DNA from: Acinetobacter lwoffii
GTDB taxonomy: Bacteria > Pseudomonadota > Gammaproteobacteria > Pseudomonadales > Moraxellaceae
Direction: 5' to 3'
Length of the DNA: 64,000 bases
Assembly (NCBI RefSeq): GCF_019048525.1
Contig: NZ_CP077369.1
Coordinates: 3,100,001 to 3,164,000 of the forward strand
In this document: positions 1 through 8,716 of the stretch, in pieces
Numbering within the stretch: position 1 is the stretch's first letter
Layout: each line of letters opens with the position of its first letter
Translations under genes and position numbers: made by a program
The notes under the pieces: generated by a model
What the model saw: the letters and a program-made list of their open reading frames with translations, nothing else
What the model was told of the DNA's origin: nothing
The model's database searches: none

Positions 1-308
1 GTGGTTGGGTGGTCACTTTCGGTATTATTTTCTTCGCCTATTCCACCATTTTAGGCTGGAGCTACTACGGAGAAAAATGTGCCACCTATTTACTCGGTGA
101 AAAATTCGTACTGCCTTACCGTATCATTTACATTGCTACAGTTTTCATTGGCTGTGTGGCCACACTGGATCTGGTCTGGCTATTTGCCGACACCTTCAAC
201 GGCCTGATGGCGGTTCCAAACCTGATTGGTTTATTACTTCTGTCTGGTGTTATTGCCAAAGAGTCGAAAGACTTCATTGCAAGACGTAAATCTGGTGAAC
301 TTTATTAA
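1..308 (+). CDS. Sodium:alanine symporter family protein, C-terminal end (partial)
   Basis: The reading frame is open from the first base, so this is the 3' end of a gene that begins before the window. The visible residues form three hydrophobic helices with a segment GWSYYGEKCATYLLG, which is typical of the C-terminal part of AGCS-family sodium-coupled alanine/glycine symporters of the inner membrane. It ends in a basic tail (ARRKSGELY). A good intrinsic terminator follows about 40 bases after the stop. Family assignment is firm; the exact substrate cannot be told from the fragment. Confidence 0.85.
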   Translation, partial: GWVVTFGIIFFAYSTILGWSYYGEKCATYLLGEKFVLPYRIIYIATVFIGCVATLDLVWLFADTFNGLMAVPNLIGLLLLSGVIAKESKDFIARRKSGELY

Positions 309-345
309 TTGATAAGTTATTATTTAACTACTCAATTCAAATAGT

Positions 346-372
346 AAAAAGCCACGTTAATCGTGGCTTTTT
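346..372. terminator. Intrinsic terminator between the symporter gene and a convergent gene
   Basis: AAAAAGCCACG and CGTGGCTTTTT pair around a TTAAT loop, with A and T runs on both sides. It lies between convergent genes and can serve both strands. Confidence 0.85.
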
Positions 373-406
373 ATGCTTCATCTTTTCCATTCTTCATCAT
401 GAAAAT

Positions 407-811
407 TTAGCAACGTAAACCACTACAAGCCAGCTTGTCCCACTCAGATTCAAGCTCCAACGCTAGTCCTAAAGATAAAACAAAAAACTGAATGCCTTTA
501 ATTTTCATATTGCCCTGTTCATCTTCCAGATATCCACTCAATTTTTGATAGGTTTTATGATGCAGATCAAAAGGTACATCCAGATAAAGACCACCCAGGT
601 AGATTTCACTATGGACGGTTTGATCCACACCTAAACACGGCATATAGACAATGCCCTGTTGCTCTAGCCAGCCGATCAACATTTGGCGAACCGAGTTTGC
701 GTCCCGATCTGGATGGACATAATGATCAAAATGCACAAACAGCACATCACGGTTTTTTTCGCGTGCGATCGCATCAATATGTTTCAACAATTGTGACAAG
801 ATCTGTTCCAT
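407..811 (-). CDS. Conserved hypothetical protein, 134 aa
   Basis: I do not recognise this protein. It is soluble, without signal peptide or membrane helix, and has a His/Asp-rich stretch near the N-terminus (FVHFDHYVHPDRD, about residues 26-38) and a second His pair (DLHHKTYQK, about residue 83). The histidines could bind metal, but that is inference. It is convergent with the symporter gene and shares a terminator with it. It is divergent from radA, with the two starts about 175 bases apart. The ATG at 811 is the only reasonable start. Coding potential is supported by length and lack of a competing frame. Confidence 0.7.
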   Translation of the reverse strand: MEQILSQLLKHIDAIAREKNRDVLFVHFDHYVHPDRDANSVRQMLIGWLEQQGIVYMPCLGVDQTVHSEIYLGGLYLDVPFDLHHKTYQKLSGYLEDEQGNMKIKGIQFFVLSLGLALELESEWDKLACSGLRC

Positions 812-985
812 TCCAGCATAACAAGATGGGCATTATAGACGGCGTTGACGCATAGCATTCAAATCAGCATAAATAAAAACGACAAGACTTGTCGTAAAAA
901 CCATGATTTTTCAGGTGAAAGACTTGGTTTTCGATGGCATTCACCGCTATGCTGTCACTCAATTTCAATCGCTTCATCTTCAAAT

Positions 986-2377
986 ATGGCTAAAGCAAAA
1001 AGTGTGTATCGTTGTGAACAATGTGGTGCCGATCATCCAAAATGGTCGGGGCAGTGTTCTGAATGCGGGGAATGGAACAGCCTGGTTGAGGTAACCATTG
1101 CACCGGCAGTGACGCATCGTGCTCAGCCAAAAATTGGTGGTGGATATGCGGGCCAGGCGTCCAGCATCACGACTTTAAATCAGGTTTCAGTCTCTCATGA
1201 AACCCGTCTGCCGACGGGTATCAGCGAATTTGACCGGGTCTTGGGTGGCGGACTTGTCACTGGTTCGGTGGTCCTAATCGGCGGTGATCCCGGGATTGGT
1301 AAATCCACCATTTTGCTACAAACAGCCACGCACATGGCATCTGCCAAAAATCCGGCCCTGTATGTGACCGGTGAGGAATCTTTGTCTCAGGTGGCTTTAC
1401 GTGCCCAGCGTCTGGATCTGCCGACCGACCAGCTCAAAGTCATGGCAGAAACCTGCGTCGAACGTATTTGTGAAGTACTGGCCCAGCAACGTCCTGCGGT
1501 GGCAATCCTGGACTCGATCCAAACCCTGTACACCGAAACCCTGCAATCTGCACCAGGTGGTGTCTCACAAATTCGTGAATCAGCGGCCTTGTTGACCCGT
1601 TTTGCCAAAAATAGTGGCACGTCTTTGTTTCTGGTCGGTCATGTAACCAAAGAAGGCGCACTGGCTGGCCCACGTGTACTGGAACATATGGTGGACTGTG
1701 TGCTGTATTTTGAAGGCCAGTCGGATTCACGTTACCGGATGATCCGAGCGGTCAAAAACCGTTTTGGTGCGGTCAATGAGCTCGGTGTGTTCGGCATGAC
1801 CGATAAAGGTCTGCGCGAAGTTTCCAATCCTTCAGCCATCTTTTTAAGCCGTTATGATGAAGCGATTCCCGGTTCGATTGTAATGATCAGCCGCGAAGGT
1901 ACGCGCCCGCTACTGGTTGAGGTTCAGGCACTGGTCGATGATGCACATGGCCAACCAAGACGCGTAGCGCTTGGTTTGGATCAGAACCGTCTAAATATGC
2001 TCCTTGCAGTCATGCATCGGCATGGTGGTGTGCAAACCTCCGGCCAGGATGTTTATGTCAATATTGTCGGTGGATTGAAAATTACCGAAACAGGTTCGGA
2101 TCTGGCGGTACTTCTCGCCTGCGCTTCCAGCATTCGTGGCAAAGCCTTACCGCAACAGCTGGCGGTTTTTGGGGAAGTCGGACTGTCTGGAGAGATTCGC
2201 CCTGTGCCGAACGGTCAGGAACGGCTGAAAGAAGCGATTAAACATGGTTTTAAATACATTATTGTCCCTCGCGGCAATGCACCGCAAAAATCCATCGAGG
2301 GCGTGCAAATTATTGCAGTTGCGCGTTTACATGAAGCCTTGAGCGAGGCAATGGCGCTGAGTGATGAACTCAATTAA
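986..2377 (+). CDS. radA: DNA repair protein RadA
   Basis: RadA is a RecA-like ATPase and branch-migration helicase in recombinational repair. The frame is open from 845, but the ATG at 986 gives a 463-residue protein of normal family length starting MAKAKSVYRCEQCG. An N-terminal four-cysteine zinc finger (Cys 10, 13, 24, 27) is followed by the Walker A motif GGDPGIGKST, the RadA-specific KNRFG motif, and a C-terminal Lon-protease-like domain. No strong Shine-Dalgarno sequence precedes 986, so the start rests on the zinc-finger position and family length. Confidence 0.95.
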   Translation: MAKAKSVYRCEQCGADHPKWSGQCSECGEWNSLVEVTIAPAVTHRAQPKIGGGYAGQASSITTLNQVSVSHETRLPTGISEFDRVLGGGLVTGSVVLIGGDPGIGKSTILLQTATHMASAKNPALYVTGEESLSQVALRAQRLDLPTDQLKVMAETCVERICEVLAQQRPAVAILDSIQTLYTETLQSAPGGVSQIRESAALLTRFAKNSGTSLFLVGHVTKEGALAGPRVLEHMVDCVLYFEGQSDSRYRMIRAVKNRFGAVNELGVFGMTDKGLREVSNPSAIFLSRYDEAIPGSIVMISREGTRPLLVEVQALVDDAHGQPRRVALGLDQNRLNMLLAVMHRHGGVQTSGQDVYVNIVGGLKITETGSDLAVLLACASSIRGKALPQQLAVFGEVGLSGEIRPVPNGQERLKEAIKHGFKYIIVPRGNAPQKSIEGVQIIAVARLHEALSEAMALSDELN

Positions 2378-2495
2378 CTGTAAACCGGCTCATTTCGTAC
2401 AAAGAGCAAAAAAATACAGATTTTTGATTGAAATTCCACACAAAGCCTATATAAATAGACTGTACAAACAGGTTTTATTCTCATAGGAAAAATGA

Positions 2496-3500
2496 ATGGA
2501 AGTTCGACAGCGCGGTTTGATCACAGGTATCTTGACAGCAGTTTTATTGGTTGCGCCTTTTGCAGCTGAAGCAAAACGTGCCGGTGGCGGTAAAAGTCAC
2601 GGCATGCAACGTTCTGCACAACCTACTCAATCTTATCAACAACCTCGTCAAGCTGCGCCTGCTCAACAAGCGCCAGTTGCCGGTGCTGCAACCCAGCAAA
2701 AATCCGGTCCGGGTGTCGGCGGCATGGTTGCCGCGGGTGTAGCCGGTGCTGCGATTGGTGCAGTTGCTGCCAATGCCTTGGCGGATGATCAAAGTGTAGC
2801 AGCATCTGAAGCTCAGGCTGCTCAAGCCGAAGAGGAAAAAGGTGGTATTCCAGGCTGGATCTGGATCCTTCTTGCTGCTGCTGTTGCCTTCTTCATTTTC
2901 CGTAAGATGGGCGCAAAAAAAAAAGTAGCTTCTAACCCATACGCACCAAATAGCGGTGCTGGTAATACAGCACCTTTTGGTCAGGCACCGACTGCACCTC
3001 GCGGTGGTGACAGTACCAATATTTTTGGTCAGAATGTGGGTGGTCAAACGTCAAGCAACAATGCTCCGTTCGGTTCTGCTCCGGCAAATAACGCGCCTTT
3101 TGGTGCAGCTTATACCCAAAGTGGCAGCCAGTTACCGGATGGTACTGAACCTGCAGCATTCTTGCGTGTAGCGCGTCAGCGTTTTAACCATATTCAGTCC
3201 ATGAATACAGCAAGCAACATTTCTGAAATTCAGCGTTATCTGACTCCTGAACTTTATCAGTCAATGTATAACGACATCATGAGCAATCAGGATCAGGATG
3301 TTGCCGAGTTTTCAAATCTGAATGCGATGGTCGTCGACTCATCGACTGACAATGGCCAGTATATTGTCAGCGTACGCTTTACAGGTACGGTAAGCGAAGA
3401 CTTAAACAGCTTGCCGCAACCGTTCGCAGAAATCTGGCATTTCACCAAACCAGCAGGTTCAAATCAGGACTGGGTGGTTGCAGGTATTCAGCAAGACTAA
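2496..3500 (+). CDS. Tim44-domain membrane protein
   Basis: A 334-residue protein with an N-terminal signal-like segment (about residues 8-26). A low-complexity Gln/Ala/Pro/Gly region follows, then one transmembrane helix (WIWILLAAAVAFFIF, about residues 122-137). A Gly/Asn/Phe-rich linker leads to a C-terminal domain of about 130 residues. The last part (AAFLRVARQRFNHIQ onward, ending VVAGIQQD) resembles the Tim44-like domain found in many proteobacterial proteins of unknown role. The start is supported by AGGA seven bases upstream. An overlapping ATG at 2492 is in another frame. Localisation is probably inner membrane with a cytoplasmic or periplasmic globular domain; function is unknown. 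Confidence 0.8.
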   Translation: MEVRQRGLITGILTAVLLVAPFAAEAKRAGGGKSHGMQRSAQPTQSYQQPRQAAPAQQAPVAGAATQQKSGPGVGGMVAAGVAGAAIGAVAANALADDQSVAASEAQAAQAEEEKGGIPGWIWILLAAAVAFFIFRKMGAKKKVASNPYAPNSGAGNTAPFGQAPTAPRGGDSTNIFGQNVGGQTSSNNAPFGSAPANNAPFGAAYTQSGSQLPDGTEPAAFLRVARQRFNHIQSMNTASNISEIQRYLTPELYQSMYNDIMSNQDQDVAEFSNLNAMVVDSSTDNGQYIVSVRFTGTVSEDLNSLPQPFAEIWHFTKPAGSNQDWVVAGIQQD

Positions 3501-3521
3501 TCGTGAATAAATGAAGTTTAG

Positions 3522-3547
3522 ACAGCGGCCTTCGAGCCGCTGTTTTT
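3522..3547 (+). terminator. Intrinsic terminator after the Tim44-domain gene
   Basis: ACAGCGGC pairs with GCCGCTGT around a short loop and is followed by TTTTT. Confidence 0.85.
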
Positions 3548-3668
3548 ATTTGTAAGCCTTACATTTTGATCTTTTTTAATTCCCTTCCCCCTCTCTTTTT
3601 TAACTTAACTTCCAGTTTTACTTATTTTTCATATAAATAGTTCAACAACCCATATTTAAAATCCAAAC

Positions 3669-3687
3669 AATAATTGTTATCATTATC
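3669..3687 (+). promoter_or_regulatory. Fur box upstream of the DUF3649/PepSY operon
   Basis: The 19 bases match the classical Fur consensus GATAATGATAATCATTATC at 15 of 19 positions. The site lies 37 bases before the first ATG of the operon, where a repressor would cover the promoter. Repression by iron-loaded Fur is inferred from this match and from the known iron association of the downstream families. Confidence 0.8.
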
Positions 3688-3723
3688 ATTAATTACTTCA
3701 TAAGTTTGTAAATAGAATTTTCG

Positions 3724-4080
3724 ATGATGAATAGTCCGAATATGCAAGCTATAGCGACTGAAACAGTCACTGCACCGAAACCATCAAGCAAAAATAAAGT
3801 CAAAGCAAGTATGCTGGCTTATCGTGGGATGATTTTATATCGCTTTATTCTGGCGGGTGCTGGCGGTTATCTACTGGCTACACTGGCAACGATCGGGATT
3901 GCCCAGCTTTTTATCGACAGTGGAAGCAGTGCAGCCATGTCCGCCACCCTGATTGGCTTTAGCTTGAATGCTGCTGCATTTATCTGGGTATTTATGGTGA
4001 ATAAGACGCTCAAAGCTACGCTCGGGATCGCGATTCCCGGTGTTTTACTCTATATCGCCTATAAGCTTTTAGGAAATTGA
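3724..4080 (+). CDS. DUF3649-type small membrane protein, iron-regulated operon
   Basis: A 118-residue protein with a polar N-terminus and three hydrophobic helices (about residues 38-60, 72-92 and 98-115). Gene order identifies it better than any motif: a small membrane protein of this type, then a PepSY-TM protein, then a DUF3325 protein is a recurring trio in proteobacterial iron-uptake loci. The stop codon is one base before the next ATG, so translation is probably coupled. Two ATGs in a row (3724, 3727) could each be the start. The exact role, probably in handling ferric-siderophore reduction in the inner membrane, is not established. Confidence 0.75.
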   Translation: MMNSPNMQAIATETVTAPKPSSKNKVKASMLAYRGMILYRFILAGAGGYLLATLATIGIAQLFIDSGSSAAMSATLIGFSLNAAAFIWVFMVNKTLKATLGIAIPGVLLYIAYKLLGN

Positions 4081-4081
4081 G

Positions 4082-5815
4082 ATGAGAGTAGATGCAAAAC
4101 CCGAAGGTCCACGCCAGTCGATGTCGTGGTTGCATACCTGGGCCAGTCTGATTTTAGGCTGGCTTTTATATGCGATTTTCTTGACCGGAACCTTAAGCTT
4201 TTTCCAGAACGAAATTACCGTCTGGATGAAACCGGAATTTCATCAATCAGTTCCACCAAAGACTCAAATCGAACAAACCCGTGTGGCACTGGCTTATCTG
4301 CAACAGCACCATCCGGATGCTGGCAGCTGGGCAATCCAGCTTCCTAACTCACGCCAAAATACTACCACCCTGACTATTCGTAGTGCCGGCGAAGATCCGC
4401 GTGCCCGTCGTGGCGGTACTCGCGTGACGATTGACAGCGCCACCGGCGAAGTTTTGCAAGCGCGTGAAACACGCGGTGGTTCATTCTTATACCGTTTCCA
4501 CTTTGAATTGTATGGTTTGCCAAGAATCTGGGCGCGCTGGATGGTCGGCGTTGCGACCCTGCTCATGCTGGTGGCAATCATCAGCGGTGTCATTACCCAT
4601 AAGAAAATTTTCAAGGATTTTTTTACTTTCCGTCCCGGCAAAGGTCAGCGTTCATGGTTGGATGCACACAATGCTACTGCGGTATTTGCCCTGCCCTTTC
4701 ACATCATGATTACCTTCAGTGGCTTATTATTATTGCTTTTTACCCTCATGCCCTGGGGCGTAAACCAGATTTATGAAAATCGTGGTGCTTTCCTTCAGGA
4801 TCAACGTAAGAGTTTGGTTCAAGACAACAGTATTCAGGCTGAATCCCGTGAAAGCCATAGTGAGAGCAAAGAACGTCGACCGCAAGCTGAGAGAGAAAAT
4901 CGTGGCGAGCGCGGTGAAATGTCTGCACGCAGTGAAGGTCGCCGCTCTCGTGATGAAATGCAAGCTGCACCTCCTGCACCGTTAACCGATCTAGCTCCGA
5001 TCTTGGCAACAGCCGAAAAAGAATGGAAAAATAATCCGGTGGGTATGATAACTATTATCCAGCCAAATACCGTAAAAGCAGAAATTGAGCTTCGTGCCTT
5101 AAACGGAGTCAGCGTAGCTTATCGCAATGTTTATCCGAGCCTTGCTTTTAATGGCGTAACAGGTGAATTAAAGCCAGATCAAACCACACTGAAAATGCCT
5201 TCAATCGCAAATGGTATTTATAATGTATTCACCACATTGCATGAAGCACGTGGCGTGAATCTGGCTTTACGCTGGTTATTGTTCATGTCGGGCGTGGTCG
5301 GCACCTTGATGATTGCCACCGGCTTGATTCTGTGGTGTGTCAAACGTGCACCACAGCAACAGAAACAAGGCTATAAATCGTTTGGTTATCGTCTTGTGGA
5401 AGTCACCAATATCGCTGCCATTATTGGTTTACCTGTTGCCTGTGCTGCCTATTTCTATGCCAACCGTTTTATTCCGGCAGACATGGACATGCGTCTGAAC
5501 TGGGAAATACGTAGCTTCTTTATTGTATGGTTGCTGACATTGCTGTATGCCATGATTCGCAGTCATCGTCAGGCCTGGCTGGAACTATTACTGCTTGCCA
5601 CTGCTGCATTCGCATTGTTGCCAATCGTGAATTTCATGACCGGTGGTCAAGCGATCTGGAATAGCATCATGCATGGTCAATGGGTCATTGCTTCTTTTGA
5701 TTTGGCGATGTGGGTGCTTGCGATCTTGTTCTGGTTTTCATTTAAAAAAGTGAAAAACCATCAAGGCTTGCCCTCTAAAAAAGCCAAGGCTGCTCTCAAG
5801 GAGAATCAGGCATGA
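4082..5815 (+). CDS. PepSY-associated TM helix protein (iron-regulated membrane protein)
   Basis: A 577-residue inner-membrane protein of the PepSY_TM/PiuB type, thought to act in iron acquisition, possibly as a membrane reductase for ferric siderophores. An N-terminal helix starting at HTWASLILGW is followed by a periplasmic PepSY-like region. Next come the characteristic FHFELYGLP segment, a helix pair, and WLDAHNATAVFALPFH with membrane-embedded histidines that could ligate heme. More helices lie near the C-terminus. Between residues about 250 and 300 there is a strongly charged Arg/Glu/Ser-rich insertion, unusual for the family. It sits one base after the previous stop and overlaps the next gene by ATGA. 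Confidence 0.88.
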   Translation: MRVDAKPEGPRQSMSWLHTWASLILGWLLYAIFLTGTLSFFQNEITVWMKPEFHQSVPPKTQIEQTRVALAYLQQHHPDAGSWAIQLPNSRQNTTTLTIRSAGEDPRARRGGTRVTIDSATGEVLQARETRGGSFLYRFHFELYGLPRIWARWMVGVATLLMLVAIISGVITHKKIFKDFFTFRPGKGQRSWLDAHNATAVFALPFHIMITFSGLLLLLFTLMPWGVNQIYENRGAFLQDQRKSLVQDNSIQAESRESHSESKERRPQAERENRGERGEMSARSEGRRSRDEMQAAPPAPLTDLAPILATAEKEWKNNPVGMITIIQPNTVKAEIELRALNGVSVAYRNVYPSLAFNGVTGELKPDQTTLKMPSIANGIYNVFTTLHEARGVNLALRWLLFMSGVVGTLMIATGLILWCVKRAPQQQKQGYKSFGYRLVEVTNIAAIIGLPVACAAYFYANRFIPADMDMRLNWEIRSFFIVWLLTLLYAMIRSHRQAWLELLLLATAAFALLPIVNFMTGGQAIWNSIMHGQWVIASFDLAMWVLAILFWFSFKKVKNHQGLPSKKAKAALKENQA

Positions 5816-6150
5816 TGTTCTTCTTATTGATTTGGGCTTTAACTTCACTGGGTTTGTTTGCACTTGCAATGTCGATGTCCAAACATCAAAAACAGATTTT
5901 TGACACAGAACTCAACCCTAAAAAAACACAACTTGCGACTATTCTGGGTTGGGTATTGCTCATAATTGCCCTGATTCTGTGTCTGTTAACAGGATTTGCC
6001 AGCAACATGATCAGTTATTGGCTCGGCAGTTTGACTTTTGCGGCCCTGGTCGTAGCTTTAAGCCTGAGTTATCTGGAAAGTAAAATTAAACTGATTACCT
6101 CAATCTGTGCGGTGATTGCCGTCATTTCAGGCATCATTTGTTTAATCTAA
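5812..6150 (+). CDS. DUF3325-type small membrane protein
   Basis: A 112-residue protein with four predicted helices and a short loop containing SKHQKQIF after the first helix, as in DUF3325 proteins that follow PepSY genes. It overlaps the preceding stop codon by four bases (ATGA), so it is the third gene of the Fur-box operon. Function is unknown beyond the association with iron uptake. No TonB-dependent receptor gene is adjacent, although such a receptor commonly accompanies this trio. Confidence 0.78.
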   Translation: MMFFLLIWALTSLGLFALAMSMSKHQKQIFDTELNPKKTQLATILGWVLLIIALILCLLTGFASNMISYWLGSLTFAALVVALSLSYLESKIKLITSICAVIAVISGIICLI

Positions 6151-6248
6151 AGTTCTAATTTACCCATCCTCATTTGAAAAGCTGATCTTCGGATTGGCTT
6201 TTTTAGTTTAAAGCATTAGTCTACGCATAATATTTTTGAGATGTTGAT

Positions 6249-6773
6249 ATGACCCAGCGTGTTTCTCCCTCTGCTGCCCTGACCAATCTTGCCTTAGCTG
6301 GCAATGCTAAAGCGCAATTTGAATTGGCTGAACTGTATATGCAAAGCGAGCATGATGATGACATCATTCTGGCTGAAGAATGGGCATTAAAAGCAGCCAA
6401 CGGCGGGTTGGTTGATGCGATGTACTGGTTAGGTGAAGGTTATACCGTTTACGCTAAAGAATTAGCGGAAGAAGATCCGGAAGAATCTAAAGCTCACTTT
6501 GAGTTAGCCTATTACTGGTTAAGCAAGGCCAATATCGAGAAGCACCCTGCTGCGACTTTAGAGCTGGCTGGTTTTTACCGTCGTGGTGACGTAATTGAAA
6601 AAGATGTAGAGAAATCGATTTCTTTAGTCAAACAGGCTGCGGAATGGGGTGAAGTTCAGGCCATGCGCGATCTTGCTTTTATTTATGGGAACGGTTTAGG
6701 TGTTGTCGCTGATGACATACAGGCAGATTACTGGACACAAAAAGCAGATAAGATTGAACAGGAAATAGAATAA
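6249..6773 (+). CDS. Sel1-like tetratricopeptide repeat protein
   Basis: A 174-residue soluble protein built of Sel1-type alpha/alpha repeats: GNAKAQFELAELYMQ, GGLVDAMYWLGEGYT, HPAATLELAGFYRRG and GEVQAMRDLAFIYGNG each carry the Ala/Gly/Tyr spacing of the family. Such repeats act as protein-binding scaffolds. There is no signal peptide, so it should be cytoplasmic. Its partner is unknown. A terminator follows immediately, so it is probably monocistronic. Confidence 0.82.
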   Translation: MTQRVSPSAALTNLALAGNAKAQFELAELYMQSEHDDDIILAEEWALKAANGGLVDAMYWLGEGYTVYAKELAEEDPEESKAHFELAYYWLSKANIEKHPAATLELAGFYRRGDVIEKDVEKSISLVKQAAEWGEVQAMRDLAFIYGNGLGVVADDIQADYWTQKADKIEQEIE

Positions 6774-6776
6774 ATA

Positions 6777-6804
6777 AAAAGCCCGTCAGATGATGGGCTT
6801 TTTT
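6777..6804 (+). terminator. Intrinsic terminator after the Sel1-repeat gene
   Basis: AAAAGCCCGTC pairs imperfectly with GATGGGCTTTT and ends in six T. Confidence 0.85.
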
Positions 6805-6977
6805 AAACGCATAATCATGACGATAAAATTAAATATCGTGCTTATTCCCCTGTGAGGCGGGAGAATCAAAAAAAGAATAAATAGAAAATATTCGATTTTA
6901 ATGCCTACAGGCTGACAGGCTTTTGATCAACTAAAAACTCAAAACTTAGAAAACAATTAATATTATCTTTTTTCAAC

Positions 6978-7006
6978 TTGGCTCATTCATAGAATCCAAG
7001 TACAAT
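6978..7006 (+). promoter_or_regulatory. Sigma-70 promoter of the ahcY riboswitch transcript
   Basis: TTGGCT (6978-6983) and TACAAT (7001-7006) are 17 bases apart. Transcription would start around 7012-7014, just before the first paired base of the SAH riboswitch, which supports both calls. The rest of the 6805-6977 interval is AT-rich with nothing further recognised. Confidence 0.75.
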
Positions 7007-7015
7007 ACTGCGCTA

Positions 7016-7110
7016 GTCGAGGGATGCTGCGACGTTTTACAGGCACTAAATGTAAAATCGCTAGGCTCGACCATCGGTCAGACATTCGTTCTGATCAACA
7101 ACGGCATCCG
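7016..7110 (+). ncRNA. S-adenosylhomocysteine (SAH) riboswitch
   Basis: The leader carries the conserved SAH riboswitch core. GTCGAG (7016-7021) pairs with CTCGAC (7066-7071). GGATGC (7022-7027) pairs with GCATCC (7104-7109), which forms the long-range pairing. The conserved stretches GCTGCGAC, TAGGCTCG and CAACGGC are all present. Two variable hairpins lie inside (TTTTACA with TGTAAAA, and TCAG with CTGA). This class is known to bind SAH and turn on genes for SAH recycling; here it directly precedes ahcY. The ribosome-binding site lies about 30 bases after the 3' strand. Confidence 0.92.
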
Positions 7111-7151
7111 CGAACAGAACGATCCAATCTATTTTTTCCTAGGAGATCCTG

Positions 7152-8534
7152 ATGAACGCGGTTACTGCTTCATTTACAGATTATAAAGTTGCTGATATTT
7201 CACTTGCTGATTACGGCCGTAAAGAAATCAAACTTGCTGAAGCTGAAATGCCAGCCCTAATGGGTCTGCGTAAACGCTACTCAGCAGCAAAACCGCTTGC
7301 AGGCGCGAAAATTCTCGGCTGTATCCACATGACCATTCAAACTGCCGTTTTAATTGAAACGCTGGTTGAATTGGGTGCAGAAGTTCGCTGGACTTCATGT
7401 AACATCTTCTCAACTCAAGACCATGCTGCTGCTGCAATCGCTGCTGCGGGCATTCCTGTATTTGCTTGGAAAGGCGAAACTGAAGAAGAATACATGTGGT
7501 GTCTTGAACAACAAATCAATGTAAATGGCACGCCTTGGGATGCCAACATGATTCTTGACGATGGCGGTGACTTAACGCTACTTGTTCATGAAAAATATCC
7601 AGAAGTGATTGCAAAAATTCACGGTGTAACTGAAGAAACAACGACAGGTGTTCAACGTCTGTACGAAATGCTTCGTGATGGCACTTTAAAAGTTCCTGCA
7701 ATCAACGTAAACGATTCAGTAACCAAGTCTAAAAACGACAACAAATACGGTTGCCGTCACTCACTGAACGATGCAATCAAACGTGGTACAGATATGCTTT
7801 TATCTGGCCGTCGTGCGCTTGTAATCGGTTACGGTGACGTAGGTAAAGGTTCTGCACAATCACTTCGTCAAGAAGGCATGATTGTACGCGTAACTGAAGT
7901 TGACCCAATCTGTGCAATGCAAGCATGCATGGACGGTTATGAAGTTGCATCTCCATACAAAAATGGCGTGCAAACTGGCAAGAAAGAAGACATCAATGTT
8001 GACCTTCTTCAAAACACTGACCTTATCGTAACTACAACAGGTAACTACCACGTATGTGACGCTGCAATGCTTGATTCATTAAAAGCTGGCGCAGTTGTTT
8101 GTAACATCGGTCACTTTGATACTGAAATTGATACAGCTTACCTACGTGGCTACAAGTGGGTTGAAGTTAAACCTCAAGTACACCAGGTGTATCGTTCAGA
8201 AAATGAAAATGATTACCTGATCCTTCTTTCTGAAGGCCGTTTGGTGAACCTTGGTAATGCGACTGGTCACCCATCACGTATTATGGATGGTTCATTTGCC
8301 AACCAGGTATTGGGTCAAATGCATTTATTCGCTGAGAAATTTGCTGATCTTCCAGAATCTGAAAAAGCTGCACAAATTCGTGTAGAACTTCTTCCTAAGA
8401 AATTAGATGAAGAAGTTGCTGCTGCGATGGTTGCTGGTTTCGGTGGTGTCTTGACTCAATTGACTCAAGAACAAGCGGATTACTTAGGCATTCAAGTTGA
8501 AGGTCCATTCAAGTCTGATGCTTATAAATACTAA
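7152..8534 (+). CDS. ahcY: Adenosylhomocysteinase (S-adenosylhomocysteine hydrolase)
   Basis: AhcY hydrolyses S-adenosylhomocysteine to homocysteine and adenosine, removing the inhibitor of methyltransferases. The 460-residue protein has the NAD-binding Rossmann motif [15 protein letters not shown] and the conserved segments [13 protein letters not shown] and [16 protein letters not shown] [14 protein letters not shown]. It ends in the canonical KSDAYKY tail, where Lys and Tyr contact NAD. AGGAG precedes the ATG at good spacing. It is controlled by the upstream SAH riboswitch. metF follows after a structured intergenic repeat, so the two may be co-transcribed to run the methyl cycle. Confidence 0.98.
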   Translation: MNAVTASFTDYKVADISLADYGRKEIKLAEAEMPALMGLRKRYSAAKPLAGAKILGCIHMTIQTAVLIETLVELGAEVRWTSCNIFSTQDHAAAAIAAAGIPVFAWKGETEEEYMWCLEQQINVNGTPWDANMILDDGGDLTLLVHEKYPEVIAKIHGVTEETTTGVQRLYEMLRDGTLKVPAINVNDSVTKSKNDNKYGCRHSLNDAIKRGTDMLLSGRRALVIGYGDVGKGSAQSLRQEGMIVRVTEVDPICAMQACMDGYEVASPYKNGVQTGKKEDINVDLLQNTDLIVTTTGNYHVCDAAMLDSLKAGAVVCNIGHFDTEIDTAYLRGYKWVEVKPQVHQVYRSENENDYLILLSEGRLVNLGNATGHPSRIMDGSFANQVLGQMHLFAEKFADLPESEKAAQIRVELLPKKLDEEVAAAMVAGFGGVLTQLTQEQADYLGIQVEGPFKSDAYKY

Positions 8535-8540
8535 TTAAAC

Positions 8541-8685
8541 TCCACCCTCTCCCTAACCCTCTCCCATAGGGAGAGGGAACATTCATTACCAAATGTATGT
8601 CATCGAGGGTAAATCCTCTCCTGAGCGTGCTTAAAGCACTGCTTTGAAGCTCAGCGCAAGAGAGGATTTAGGAGAGGTAAAACTA
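8541..8685. repeat. Structured intergenic repeat (REP-like) between ahcY and metF
   Basis: Two palindromes fill most of the ahcY-metF gap. The first is a perfect 9-bp hairpin, CCCTCTCCC (8557-8565) and GGGAGAGGG (8569-8577), preceded by another CCCTCTCCC copy. The second is a long cruciform with outer arms TAAATCCTCTC (8610-8620) and GAGAGGATTTA (8660-8670). It holds inner arms CTGAGC/GCTCAG and an apical GTGC/GCAC. Neither has a T run. CTCTCC/GGAGAG-rich palindromes of this kind are often dispersed repeats; copy number elsewhere cannot be judged here. Confidence 0.7.
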
Positions 8686-8716
8686 ATTAAAAAGTATTTA
8701 TAAAAAGGATTTGAAC

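Noticed and set aside
845..985. N-terminal extension of RadA
   Set aside because: The frame is open, but the 47 extra residues lack family character and the zinc finger starts normally after the ATG at 986.
2544..3047. 167-codon ORF opposite the Tim44-domain gene
   Set aside because: Antisense shadow with Cys/Arg-rich composition and no start signal.
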